DNA of 64,000 bases from an uncultured Actinomycetes bacterium (GTDB lineage Bacteria; Actinomycetota; Coriobacteriia; Coriobacteriales; Atopobiaceae). Shown in pieces: positions 57,017 to 64,000 of the stretch. A model generated the notes under the pieces. It did not search any database and was not told the DNA's origin. It worked only from the letters and a program-made list of their open reading frames with translations. The stretch covers positions 2,577-66,576 of the forward strand of contig OMWE01000002.1 in assembly GCA_900314685.1 (NCBI GenBank), given 5' to 3'. Position 1 is the first letter of the stretch. Every line of letters starts with the position of its first letter. The translations under genes and the position numbers were made by a program.

Positions 57017-59641
57017 ATGGCAGAAGACAAGGCGTACCTCGTTGTCGAGTCGGATGACGAGCTCGAGGGTGCCCTCGCCAAGATGCGCGAGGCGCAGGCC
57101 GTGTTCGCGACCTACACGCAGGAACAGGTGGACAAGATCTTCTACGAGGCGGCGCTCGCGGCCAACAAGGCCCGTATCCCGCTGGCCAAGGATGCCGTCG
57201 AAGAGACCGGCATGGGCGTGATGGAAGACAAGGTCATCAAGAACCACTACGCGGCCGAGTACATCTACAACAAGTACAAGAACCTCAAGACCTGTGGTGT
57301 GATCGAGCACGACGACTCCTACGGCATGACCAAGGTCGCCGAGCCGATGGGCATCGTGGCAGCAGTCATCCCGACCACCAACCCCACCTCGACGGCAATC
57401 TTCAAGTGCCTGATCGCCCTCAAGACCCGCAATGCGATCATGATCTCCCCGCATCCCCGCGCCAAGAAGTGCACGACCGACGCGGCCCGCATCGTCGCCG
57501 AGGCCGCCGTGGCCGCCGGCGCACCCGCGGGTGTCATCGGCTGGATCGCCAACCCGTCCCTGCCCGCCACCAACCAGCTGATGCGCGAGGCCGACATCAT
57601 CCTGGCCACCGGCGGCCCCGGTATGGTCAACGCCGCCTACAGCTCCGGCACCCCGGCGCTCGGCGTCGGCCCCGGCAACACGCCCGCCATCATCGACTCC
57701 ACCGCCGACATCAAGCTCGCGGTCAACTCGATCATCCACTCCAAGACCTTCGACAACGGCATGATCTGCGCCTCCGAGCAGTCCGTGACCGTCCTTGCCG
57801 ACATCTACGACGAGGTCAAGGCCGAATTCGAGGCACGCGGTTGTGTCTTCCTGTACGGCGACGACCTCGAGAAGGTCAAGAAGACCGTGATCATCAACGG
57901 CGGCGTCAATGCCAAGATCGTCGGCCAGCCTGCCGCCAAGATCGCCGAGATGGCGGGGGTCACGGTGCCGCCCACGACCAAGATCCTGATCGGCGAGGTC
58001 ACCGACGTGTCTCCGGCCGAGGAGATGGCCCACGAGAAGCTGTCGCCCGTGCTCGGCATGTACAAGGCCGAGGACTTCGACGACGCCCTCGCAAAGGCGG
58101 AGCGCCTGGTCGCGGACGGCGGCTACGGCCACACCTCCTCGCTCTTCGTCAACATCAACGAGAAGGACAAGATCGCCAAGCACGCCCACGCGATGAAGAC
58201 CTGCCGCATCCTCATCAACACCCCCTCCTCGCAGGGCGGCATCGGCGACCTCTACAACTTCCAGCTCGCGCCGTCGCTGACGCTGGGCTGCGGTACCTGG
58301 GGCGGCAACTCCGTCTCGGGCAACGTCGGCCCCATGAACCTGCTCAACATAAAGTCGGTCGCAGAGAGGCGTGAGAATATGCTGTGGGTCCGCACCCCTG
58401 AAAAGATCTACTTCAAGAAGGGCTGCATGCCCGTGGCCCTGCAGGAGCTCAAGACCGTCTACGACAAGAAGCGCGCCTTCATTGTCACGGACTCCTTCCT
58501 CTACACCTCCGGCTTCACCAAGAAGATCGAGAAGACCCTGGACGAGCTGGGCATCGCCCACGCCTCCTTCTGGTCGATCTCGCCTGACCCCAAGCTGCAG
58601 GACGCCGAGAAGGGCGAGGAGCTGCTGCGCGCCTTCCAGCCCGACGTGATCATCGCCATCGGCGGCGGCTCTGCCATGGACGCCGGCAAGATTATGTGGT
58701 CCATGTACGAGAATCCCGACGAGCGCTTCGAGGACCAGGCCATGGACTTCATGGACATCCGCAAGCGCGTCTACAACTTCCCCAAGATGGGCAAGAAGGC
58801 TTTCTTCGTCGCCATCCCGACCTCCTCGGGTACCGGTTCCGAGGTCACACCCTTTGCCATCATCACCGACGCCAAGAACGGCATCAAGTGGCCCATCACC
58901 GACTACGAGCTCATGCCCAACATGGCCATCGTCGACACCGACAACATGATGACCCAGCCCAAGGGCCTGACCTCAGCCTCCGGCGTCGACGTCCTCACGC
59001 ACTGCCTCGAGGCCTACGTCTCGATCATGGCGTCCGACTTCACCGACAGCTGGGCGCTGCAGGGCATGAAGCTCGTGATGGACTGGCTGGCGCTCGCCTA
59101 CGACGAGCCCGACAACGTCGAGGCCCGCGACCACATGGCCAACGCCTCCACGCTGGGCGGCCTTGCCTTCGCCAACGCCTTCCTGGGCGTCAACCACTCC
59201 ATGGCCCACAAGCTCGGTGCCTACCACCACATCCCGCACGGCTGGGCCAACGCCGTCATCCTGACCCGCGTGATGCGCTACAACGCCTCCGAGCGCCCGG
59301 TCAAGATGGGTACCTTCTCCCAGTACGACCACCCCAAGACACTCGCGCGCTACGCCCAGGCCGGTCGTTTCTGCGGCTGCACCGGGGCCACGGACGAGGA
59401 GGTCTTCGAGAACTTCATCGCCAAGATCCAGGAGCTCTTCGATCACGTGGGCGTAAAGCACACGATTGCCGAATACGGTGTGGACGAGCAGTACTTCCTT
59501 GATACACTGGACGAGATGAGCGAGAACGCCTTCAACGACCAGTGCACCGGCGCCAACCCGCGTTACCCGCTGGTCTCGGAGATCAAGGAGCTCTACCTGG
59601 ACGCCTACTACGGCCGTCCCGCCAGCTCCTACGATGCGTAA
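57017..59641 (+). CDS. adhE: Bifunctional acetaldehyde-CoA/alcohol dehydrogenase
   Basis: 874 residues, standard AdhE. The N-terminal aldehyde dehydrogenase has catalytic Cys251 in NGMICASEQS and 'GVGPGNTPAII'. A linker follows, then the C-terminal iron alcohol dehydrogenase (from about 460) with GGGSAMDAGKIMW and the iron histidines in 'NHSMAHKLGAYHHIPHG'. It reduces acetyl-CoA to ethanol, regenerating NAD in fermentation, and forms spirosomes. The start follows CGAAGGGGGAG. A kinase-like gene begins 36 bp after it. Confidence 0.97.
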   Translation: MAEDKAYLVVESDDELEGALAKMREAQAVFATYTQEQVDKIFYEAALAANKARIPLAKDAVEETGMGVMEDKVIKNHYAAEYIYNKYKNLKTCGVIEHDDSYGMTKVAEPMGIVAAVIPTTNPTSTAIFKCLIALKTRNAIMISPHPRAKKCTTDAARIVAEAAVAAGAPAGVIGWIANPSLPATNQLMREADIILATGGPGMVNAAYSSGTPALGVGPGNTPAIIDSTADIKLAVNSIIHSKTFDNGMICASEQSVTVLADIYDEVKAEFEARGCVFLYGDDLEKVKKTVIINGGVNAKIVGQPAAKIAEMAGVTVPPTTKILIGEVTDVSPAEEMAHEKLSPVLGMYKAEDFDDALAKAERLVADGGYGHTSSLFVNINEKDKIAKHAHAMKTCRILINTPSSQGGIGDLYNFQLAPSLTLGCGTWGGNSVSGNVGPMNLLNIKSVAERRENMLWVRTPEKIYFKKGCMPVALQELKTVYDKKRAFIVTDSFLYTSGFTKKIEKTLDELGIAHASFWSISPDPKLQDAEKGEELLRAFQPDVIIAIGGGSAMDAGKIMWSMYENPDERFEDQAMDFMDIRKRVYNFPKMGKKAFFVAIPTSSGTGSEVTPFAIITDAKNGIKWPITDYELMPNMAIVDTDNMMTQPKGLTSASGVDVLTHCLEAYVSIMASDFTDSWALQGMKLVMDWLALAYDEPDNVEARDHMANASTLGGLAFANAFLGVNHSMAHKLGAYHHIPHGWANAVILTRVMRYNASERPVKMGTFSQYDHPKTLARYAQAGRFCGCTGATDEEVFENFIAKIQELFDHVGVKHTIAEYGVDEQYFLDTLDEMSENAFNDQCTGANPRYPLVSEIKELYLDAYYGRPASSYDA

Positions 59642-59677
59642 ACCAGGCTTGTCTGAGATGATGGGAAGGGAACCACG

Positions 59678-60478
59678 ATGAAGCTTTCCGATAGCAAGGT
59701 CGAGCTAGCACGCCGCAACAACAAGGTCGTCTACCAGGACGGCAACCGCGTGATCAAGGTCTTCAACGACAGCAAGCCCGCCTCCGACATCTTCAACGAG
59801 GCGCACAACACCGCCTGCATCATGGACACCGACATCAAGGTGTCCGAGGTGATCGAGGTCTCCCGTGTCGAGGGCGGCGAGTGGGACGGCAGCTGGGCCA
59901 TCGCCAACCACTACATCCCCGGCACCGACCTGCGCACGCTGGCCAACCAGGAGGCCTACCCCGACCATGACAACCCCGACGAGGCCAAGCTCAAGGAGTT
60001 CGCCGAGCGCCTGGTGGACCTGCAGATCAAGGTGCAGGGCACCAAGGCCCCGCTGCTCAACCGCCAGAAAGACAAGCTCGTGCGCATGGTGACCTCCGTC
60101 AAGGCGATCGACCCCTCCACGCGCTACGACCTGGAGCTGCGCATCGACGGCCTGCACAACATCGGCCGCGTGTGCCACGGCGACTTCGTCCCGTCCAACG
60201 TGATCGTCGCAGACGACGGCGAGCTGTACCTGTGCGACTGGGCGCACGTTACCTCCGGCGACCCCGTGGTCGATGCCGCGCAGACCTACCTGCTCCTCAA
60301 GCTCCGTCACCCCCTGTGGGCCGAGATCTACCTCGACCTCTACAGCGTCAAGGCGGACGTTGCCAAGCAGCGCATCTTCTACTGGGTGCCCGTCGTCGCC
60401 GCTGCCGAGCTGGCGCGCGGCCGCAAGCGCGACGAGCAGTTCCTGATGGACCAGATCACCGCGGGCGATTTCCAGTAG
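59678..60478 (+). CDS. APH-fold phosphotransferase
   Basis: 266 residues of the aminoglycoside-phosphotransferase/choline-kinase fold. Catalytic loop CHGDFVPSNVIV (Asp169 region) and metal site LYLCDWAHVTSGDP (Asp near 188) are present, with an N-terminal lobe 'VIKVFNDSKPASD' carrying the ATP-lysine. Substrates of this fold range from choline to sugars. It is most likely co-transcribed with adhE (36 bp apart), and the AdhE link is unexplained. A strong terminator follows. Confidence 0.82.
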   Translation: MKLSDSKVELARRNNKVVYQDGNRVIKVFNDSKPASDIFNEAHNTACIMDTDIKVSEVIEVSRVEGGEWDGSWAIANHYIPGTDLRTLANQEAYPDHDNPDEAKLKEFAERLVDLQIKVQGTKAPLLNRQKDKLVRMVTSVKAIDPSTRYDLELRIDGLHNIGRVCHGDFVPSNVIVADDGELYLCDWAHVTSGDPVVDAAQTYLLLKLRHPLWAEIYLDLYSVKADVAKQRIFYWVPVVAAAELARGRKRDEQFLMDQITAGDFQ

Positions 60479-60516
60479 GGTTTCACCGTTTGTCTTCCAT
60501 GCGGTACTATGTTTGA

Positions 60517-60547
60517 GCGGCAGGTCTTCGCGGCCTGCCGCTTTTTT
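60517..60547 (+). terminator. Terminator after the adhE operon
   Basis: Stem GCGGCAGG / CCTGCCGC with TTTTTT immediately after. Confidence 0.92.
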
Positions 60548-60560
60548 CGGAAGGATAGGC

Positions 60561-61010
60561 ATGGATTATCGGCAGCAGGACAACTCCGGCGATCGGCAGA
60601 GCCCCTACGGCGGCCAGCCCGGGTACTCTGGCGGACAGCAGGACCCGTACGGCGGCCAGCCCGGGTACTCTGGCGGACAGCAGGGCCCGTACGGCCAAGG
60701 GCCCGACGGGAGCCGGCGGACCTACGGCACCCAGCTCGGCACAGCGCAGCCGGTGCCCGAGACGGCCTCGGCGACGGTGTCGCCCGACAATGCGAATTCC
60801 GGGGGCGTCGCCTACGCGATTGCCGCCGCGGTGGTCGTGGCGCTCATGCTGCTGGTCATAGCGACCTCTTTTGGTTTTTCGCGGGTTATCCAAGAGGTGC
60901 TCGATTCGGGCGATCCGGCTCTCGAGCAGCCTTTTTCACAGATTTTAGAGGAGTACTCGGACGCCGGCATGGGCGATGCCAGTTTGGACACGGGGACGAT
61001 TGAGGGATAA
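60561..61010 (+). CDS. Gly/Gln/Tyr-rich single-pass membrane protein
   Basis: 149 residues. Residues 15-47 contain two perfect 14-residue repeats (PYGGQPGYSGGQQ plus D or G), giving a prion-like low-complexity N-terminus. One transmembrane helix at about 83-106, then a 40-residue acidic tail. It has an ATG after GGAAGGATA. The function is unknown. thyA starts at the base after its stop, so it is translated with thyA. Similar proline/glycine/tyrosine N-termini are common in actinobacterial membrane proteins. Confidence 0.75.
   Translation: MDYRQQDNSGDRQSPYGGQPGYSGGQQDPYGGQPGYSGGQQGPYGQGPDGSRRTYGTQLGTAQPVPETASATVSPDNANSGGVAYAIAAAVVVALMLLVIATSFGFSRVIQEVLDSGDPALEQPFSQILEEYSDAGMGDASLDTGTIEG
60604..60690 (+). 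repeat. 42-bp tandem repeat (two copies)
   Basis: The block starting TACGGCGGCCAGCCCGGG at 60606 is repeated at 60648, identical over about 37 bp, encoding the 14-residue repeats of the membrane protein. A near-perfect, recent duplication that can slip without changing frame. Confidence 0.85.
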
Positions 61011-61859
61011 ATGAGCAAAGCGGACGACATCTTCATCGCGAACTGCCGCGACATCATCGAGCACGGGACATCCACCGAGGGTCAGAAGGTGCGCCCGCAC
61101 TGGCCGGACGGCACGCCCGCCTACACGATCAAGCGGTTCGGCGTCTGCAACCGGTACGACCTGCGTGAGGAGTTCCCCGCACTCACGCTGCGCCGCACCG
61201 GCCTCAAGAGTTGCATGGACGAGGTCCTGTGGATCTACCAGCGCAAGTCGAGCAACGTCCACGACCTCAAGCCGCACATCTGGGACGAGTGGGCCGACGA
61301 GACGGGCTCCATCGGCAAGGCTTACGGGTACCAGGTGGGCGTGAAGACACACTATGCCGAGGGCGCCTTCGACCAGATGGACAAGGTGCTCTGGGACCTC
61401 GAGCACACGCCGTACTCGCGCCGCATCATGACCAACCTCTACCAGGTGAGCGACCTGCCGGAGATGCACCTGTACCCCTGTGCGTACAACGCTATCTACA
61501 ACGTCACGCAGGAGGCGGGCAAGGACCGGCCCACGCTCAACATGCTGCTGGTACAGCGCAGCCAGGACATGCTCGCCGCCAGCAACTGGAACGTCTGCCA
61601 GTACGCCATCCTGCTCATGATGGTAGCGCAGGTCGAGGACATGGAGGCGGGCGAGCTCGTGCACATGGTCGCCGACATGCACATCTACGACCGCCACGTG
61701 CCCCTGGTGCGCGAGCTGATCGAGCGGCCGACCTATCCGGCGCCCAAGGTATCGCTCAATCCCGATGTGCGCGACTTCTACGACTTCACGACGGACGACC
61801 TGATCGTGGAGGATTACCAGCACGGCCCCCAGATCAAGGACATCCCCATCGCCGTGTGA
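61011..61859 (+). CDS. thyA: Thymidylate synthase
   Basis: 282 residues. The nucleophile is Cys157 in LYPCAYNAIYNV. The usual His after the Cys is Ala, which matches the B. subtilis ThyA/phage phi3T-type sequence (PCVY) more than E. coli ThyA. Also seen: 'LVQRSQDMLAASNWNVCQYA' (phosphate and dUMP contacts) and 'HIYDRHVPLVRELIER'. It methylates dUMP with methylene-THF, releasing DHF. It has no intergenic space to the gene before it and faces folA. Confidence 0.95.
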   Translation: MSKADDIFIANCRDIIEHGTSTEGQKVRPHWPDGTPAYTIKRFGVCNRYDLREEFPALTLRRTGLKSCMDEVLWIYQRKSSNVHDLKPHIWDEWADETGSIGKAYGYQVGVKTHYAEGAFDQMDKVLWDLEHTPYSRRIMTNLYQVSDLPEMHLYPCAYNAIYNVTQEAGKDRPTLNMLLVQRSQDMLAASNWNVCQYAILLMMVAQVEDMEAGELVHMVADMHIYDRHVPLVRELIERPTYPAPKVSLNPDVRDFYDFTTDDLIVEDYQHGPQIKDIPIAV

Positions 61860-61943
61860 TGCGGCAGGGTGCGGTCGAGACAGCGCAGTGCAGCTAGGCC
61901 AGCGCTTTGCGGTCAGGTTAGTGCCGTGCGGTCAGGCTAGAGG

Positions 61944-62426
61944 CTAGCGCTCTTCTTTGCGGCGATACGTCACAAAGACACACGTGTCGCCCCGGACCGT
62001 CCCCGCGACAGAAAAGGCCGGGTCGTGGTCGAGGTCGGGGAAGTAGGTGTCCGCGTCCCGCACGGTGTCGTACCTGGTGACGACGACCTCACTGCAGTAG
62101 GGGAGCATCTGCCGGTAGATCGAGGCACCGCCGATCAGCCAGACGGTGCCGGGGTCGCTGCCGGCGACCAGGTCGAGCGCCTCCGCCACGCTGTGCGCGA
62201 CCTCGACGCCCTCGCGGGCAAAGCCGTCCTGACGCGTGATTACGATGTTGCGGCGGTTTTTGAGCGGGCGGCCTCCGGGGAAGCTGTCGAGCGTCGCGCG
62301 GCCCATGACCACCGTGCCGCCCGTCGTGAGGCGCACGAAGTGGCGCATATCCTCGCGGTTGTGGACGAGCAGGTCGCCGTCCTTGCCGATACCCCAATCC
62401 TTGCATGCTGCGACAATAGCCCTCAT
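61944..62426 (-). CDS. folA: Dihydrofolate reductase
   Basis: 160 residues. N-terminal 'AIVAACKDWGIGKDGDLLVH', 'GGTVVMGRATLDSFPGGRPLKNRRNIVITR' in separate parts (VVMGRATLDSFP is the NADPH loop), and 'VWLIGGASIYRQML'. It reduces the DHF made by thyA. The start at 62426 follows ACGGAGCAGC. It is convergent with thyA, 84 bp apart, and lies 114 bp downstream of the acyl-ACP thioesterase gene on the same strand. Confidence 0.95.
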   Translation of the reverse strand: MRAIVAACKDWGIGKDGDLLVHNREDMRHFVRLTTGGTVVMGRATLDSFPGGRPLKNRRNIVITRQDGFAREGVEVAHSVAEALDLVAGSDPGTVWLIGGASIYRQMLPYCSEVVVTRYDTVRDADTYFPDLDHDPAFSVAGTVRGDTCVFVTYRRKEER

Positions 62427-62540
62427 ATGCTGCTCCGTTGATTCACTGACGACCTTTGTTTGATACCCGCATGCCGCGAGTCCGACTTGCCTGCGCCCGG
62501 GCGTCCGCACGTGCCTGACTACGCTTGTCTTTCCCGCGTC

Positions 62541-63248
62541 CTATTTGCTCGCGAGGGAGACGACGGCGTAGGTCGTGCCGTCGGGGCTCGCGAGGTCGAC
62601 GGTCACGCCGTCTTGCGTCTGGTGCAGGCGCGGGACGATGGTGTCGCCCAGCAGCGCCATGAGTTTGTACTGCACGCGGAGGACCCGCACGTCGACGGGG
62701 ACGTCGAGCGCCGATGCCGCCATGCGGATGTACTGGGCGTTGTTGACGTGGCCGTTGGTGTCGAGGTGCTGCTCGGTCACGACGATGGGGGAGCCCTCGC
62801 GATAGGGGCCCTCCACCGGGAGCTTGCGCTGGGTGGGAGGGAGGTCGAGCGGGGCGTCGCCCTCGTCGTAGACGTGCTCGGAGTCCGGGATGCGGATGGG
62901 TCGGTGCGCCTCGGTGTCGTACACGAACCAGAGCGAGTCGGCGCGCACGCAGCTATCGCCCTCGGCGTCGGCGATGGTGAAGTTGCGGCTGGCGCTTGTG
63001 CGCTTGACGCCCGTCGACCAGGTGGAGACGGAAATCGACTCGGTGAAGCGGGGCAGGCGGTCTATCCAGATCTGCCATGCGCTGATGAACCAGGCGATGT
63101 GGTTCTTCTTCATATGGTCGATGCCGATGCCGAGGTGCTCGCTCTGGAATGTCGAGCAGTCCTGCAGATAGTCGATCAGGCCCTCCAGGGACAGGAGGCC
63201 GTGCTCGTCGCACTCGCTATAGCGTACGTGGCTTAAAAACGTGTACAT
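62541..63248 (-). CDS. Acyl-ACP thioesterase (FatA/FatB-like)
   Basis: 235 residues with two hotdog domains: 'VRYSECDEHGLLSLEGLIDYLQD' split over the first helix (substrate domain) and the active-site-like 'DTNGHVNNAQYIRM' in the second. Bacterial members release fatty acids from acyl carrier protein. The start at 63248 follows AAAGGACTTGC. It sits between the lipid kinase fragment and folA on the minus strand. Confidence 0.9.
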   Translation of the reverse strand: MYTFLSHVRYSECDEHGLLSLEGLIDYLQDCSTFQSEHLGIGIDHMKKNHIAWFISAWQIWIDRLPRFTESISVSTWSTGVKRTSASRNFTIADAEGDSCVRADSLWFVYDTEAHRPIRIPDSEHVYDEGDAPLDLPPTQRKLPVEGPYREGSPIVVTEQHLDTNGHVNNAQYIRMAASALDVPVDVRVLRVQYKLMALLGDTIVPRLHQTQDGVTVDLASPDGTTYAVVSLASK

Positions 63249-63309
63249 GCAAGTCCTTTGTGTGTCTTGTGGTGCCTGTGTCTTGTGGTGCCGGTGCGTT
63301 AGCGCGGCG

Positions 63310-64000
63310 TCAGAGCGAGGGGAAGGCAGGGATGTCTGCGCTGCCAAACCTGGGGTTGTGCTCGTTGTAGGGGCTCTGTGTGTCGTGATACGCGCTCAGC
63401 GGGCTGACGATGACGCTGTTTGCCCCGGCCAGGACGTGCGCGTGGTAGCTCGTGACCTTGCCGGGCGCAGGCTCGCCGTCGTACTCGAGGGGCACGGGCT
63501 GATCCGGTTCGATCAGGATGTCGCGGCCGCGGAACATCTCGATCTGCGGCCGGCCGAGCTGGGTGCCGTCGCGGTCCATCAGGCTCGCGACGATGGGTTT
63601 GAGAAGCCCCACGGCGTCCGTCTGCTCGAGCATGATCACGTCGAGCAGACCGTCGTCCATGCGGCCGTCGGGGACGATGCGGATGTCGCCCTGGATGGTG
63701 GCGTTGTTGGCGATGAGGCAGGAGATGCCGTCGCGTTCGTAGACCTCGCCGTCGACGGTGATCTTGAAATGGTGGACGGTCGGCTTCGCATTGGCCAGGG
63801 CCGCGGCGAAATACGCGCTCTCGCCGAGTACCTGCTTGCCAGCGACGGCGTCCTTCATGATCTGCGCGTCAAAACCCGTGCCCATCATGATGCTGAAGCC
63901 GCGTACGTGTTCCTTGCCGTCCTCGTCGACGTACATGACCTCGCCTAGGTCTGTAGAGGCGGTTGCCCCGACACGGCAGAAGTGCGCGAGCGAGGCGGGG
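63310..64000 (-). CDS. DAGK-family lipid kinase, C-terminal part (5' end beyond window)
   Basis: About 230 residues, open to the right edge (the frame continues from 63937 to 64000 without stop). It shows the C-terminal beta-sandwich of YegS/DgkB kinases: 'SIMMGTGFDAQIMKDA', 'CLIANNATIQGDIRIVPD' with 'DDGLLDVIML', and a C-terminal 'EPDQPVPLEYDGEP'. The catalytic GGDG motif would be outside the window. It shares family with the gene at 9382 but is a different member. The thioesterase starts 61 bp after its stop. Confidence 0.85.
   Translation of the reverse strand, partial: PASLAHFCRVGATASTDLGEVMYVDEDGKEHVRGFSIMMGTGFDAQIMKDAVAGKQVLGESAYFAAALANAKPTVHHFKITVDGEVYERDGISCLIANNATIQGDIRIVPDGRMDDGLLDVIMLEQTDAVGLLKPIVASLMDRDGTQLGRPQIEMFRGRDILIEPDQPVPLEYDGEPAPGKVTSYHAHVLAGANSVIVSPLSAYHDTQSPYNEHNPRFGSADIPAFPSL

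Overview
The window is a high-GC, gene-dense bacterial chromosome segment. Its gene content points to an anaerobic gut actinobacterium of the class Coriobacteriia, probably near Collinsella or Olsenella. The clues are AdhE fermentation, AsrABC anaerobic sulfite reductase, a PTS enzyme I next to 1-phosphofructokinase, an LPxTG-anchored surface protein, leading TTG/GTG starts, and no respiratory genes. The genus is inferred from overall gene content; no rRNA gene is present to confirm it.

Layout. 1-1.4 kb: Phd/Doc-type toxin-antitoxin pair and a GFA-family zinc protein. 1.7-10.4 kb: a DUF4012 membrane protein, fruK-ptsI (sugar uptake and glycolysis), a BrkB/YihY membrane protein that overlaps tail-to-tail with a solitary sugar-binding lipoprotein, and a diacylglycerol-kinase-like lipid kinase. 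10.5-12.1 kb: a 30-bp-periodic repeat cluster, a 63-aa membrane peptide, tRNA-Gly, an acyl-CoA thioesterase and tRNA-Pro. 12.3-26 kb: gdhA, carAB behind a PyrR-like attenuator, tRNA-Leu, tig, clpP, clpX and valS. 26-30 kb: a CbiK-type chelatase beside asrABC, which needs siroheme. 30-40 kb: mixed enzymes (aldose epimerase, MalY-like lyase, amidohydrolase, GGQ-domain factor, tyrosine phosphatase, NUDIX, M3 lipoprotein peptidase, phosphopantetheinyl transferase, 5-formyl-THF cyclo-ligase).

40-46 kb is a folate/one-carbon block: fhs, an FchA-like cyclohydrolase, folD, folE and folC. Formate is activated to formyl-THF (Fhs), cyclised to methenyl-THF and reduced to methylene-THF. The FolD here lacks the conserved catalytic lysine and glutamine of bifunctional FolD enzymes, while a stand-alone cyclohydrolase of the FchA/FTCD_C family lies 13 bp upstream. 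This looks like a genuine division of labour. thyA and folA (61-62.4 kb) use the methylene-THF for dTMP and recycle DHF.

46-53.6 kb: a zinc-ribbon membrane protein, two D-2-hydroxyacid dehydrogenases, an FNT channel, two gene relics (iorA and an iron alcohol dehydrogenase), REP-like repeats and a large LPATG surface protein with five tandem domains. 53.7-64 kb: thrS without a TGS domain, a Cys/Met-metabolism PLP-fold protein that has lost its PLP lysine, adhE with a downstream APH-like kinase, a Gly/Gln/Tyr-rich membrane protein, thyA, and a minus-strand run of lipid kinase, acyl-ACP thioesterase and folA.

No prophage, CRISPR array or intact insertion sequence was seen. The most interesting non-coding items are a 241-bp MITE-like element with 40-bp inverted ends (42047-42287), a 111-bp hairpin element (13873-13983), the repeat cluster at 10577-10770 and REP-like units flanking the surface-protein locus.
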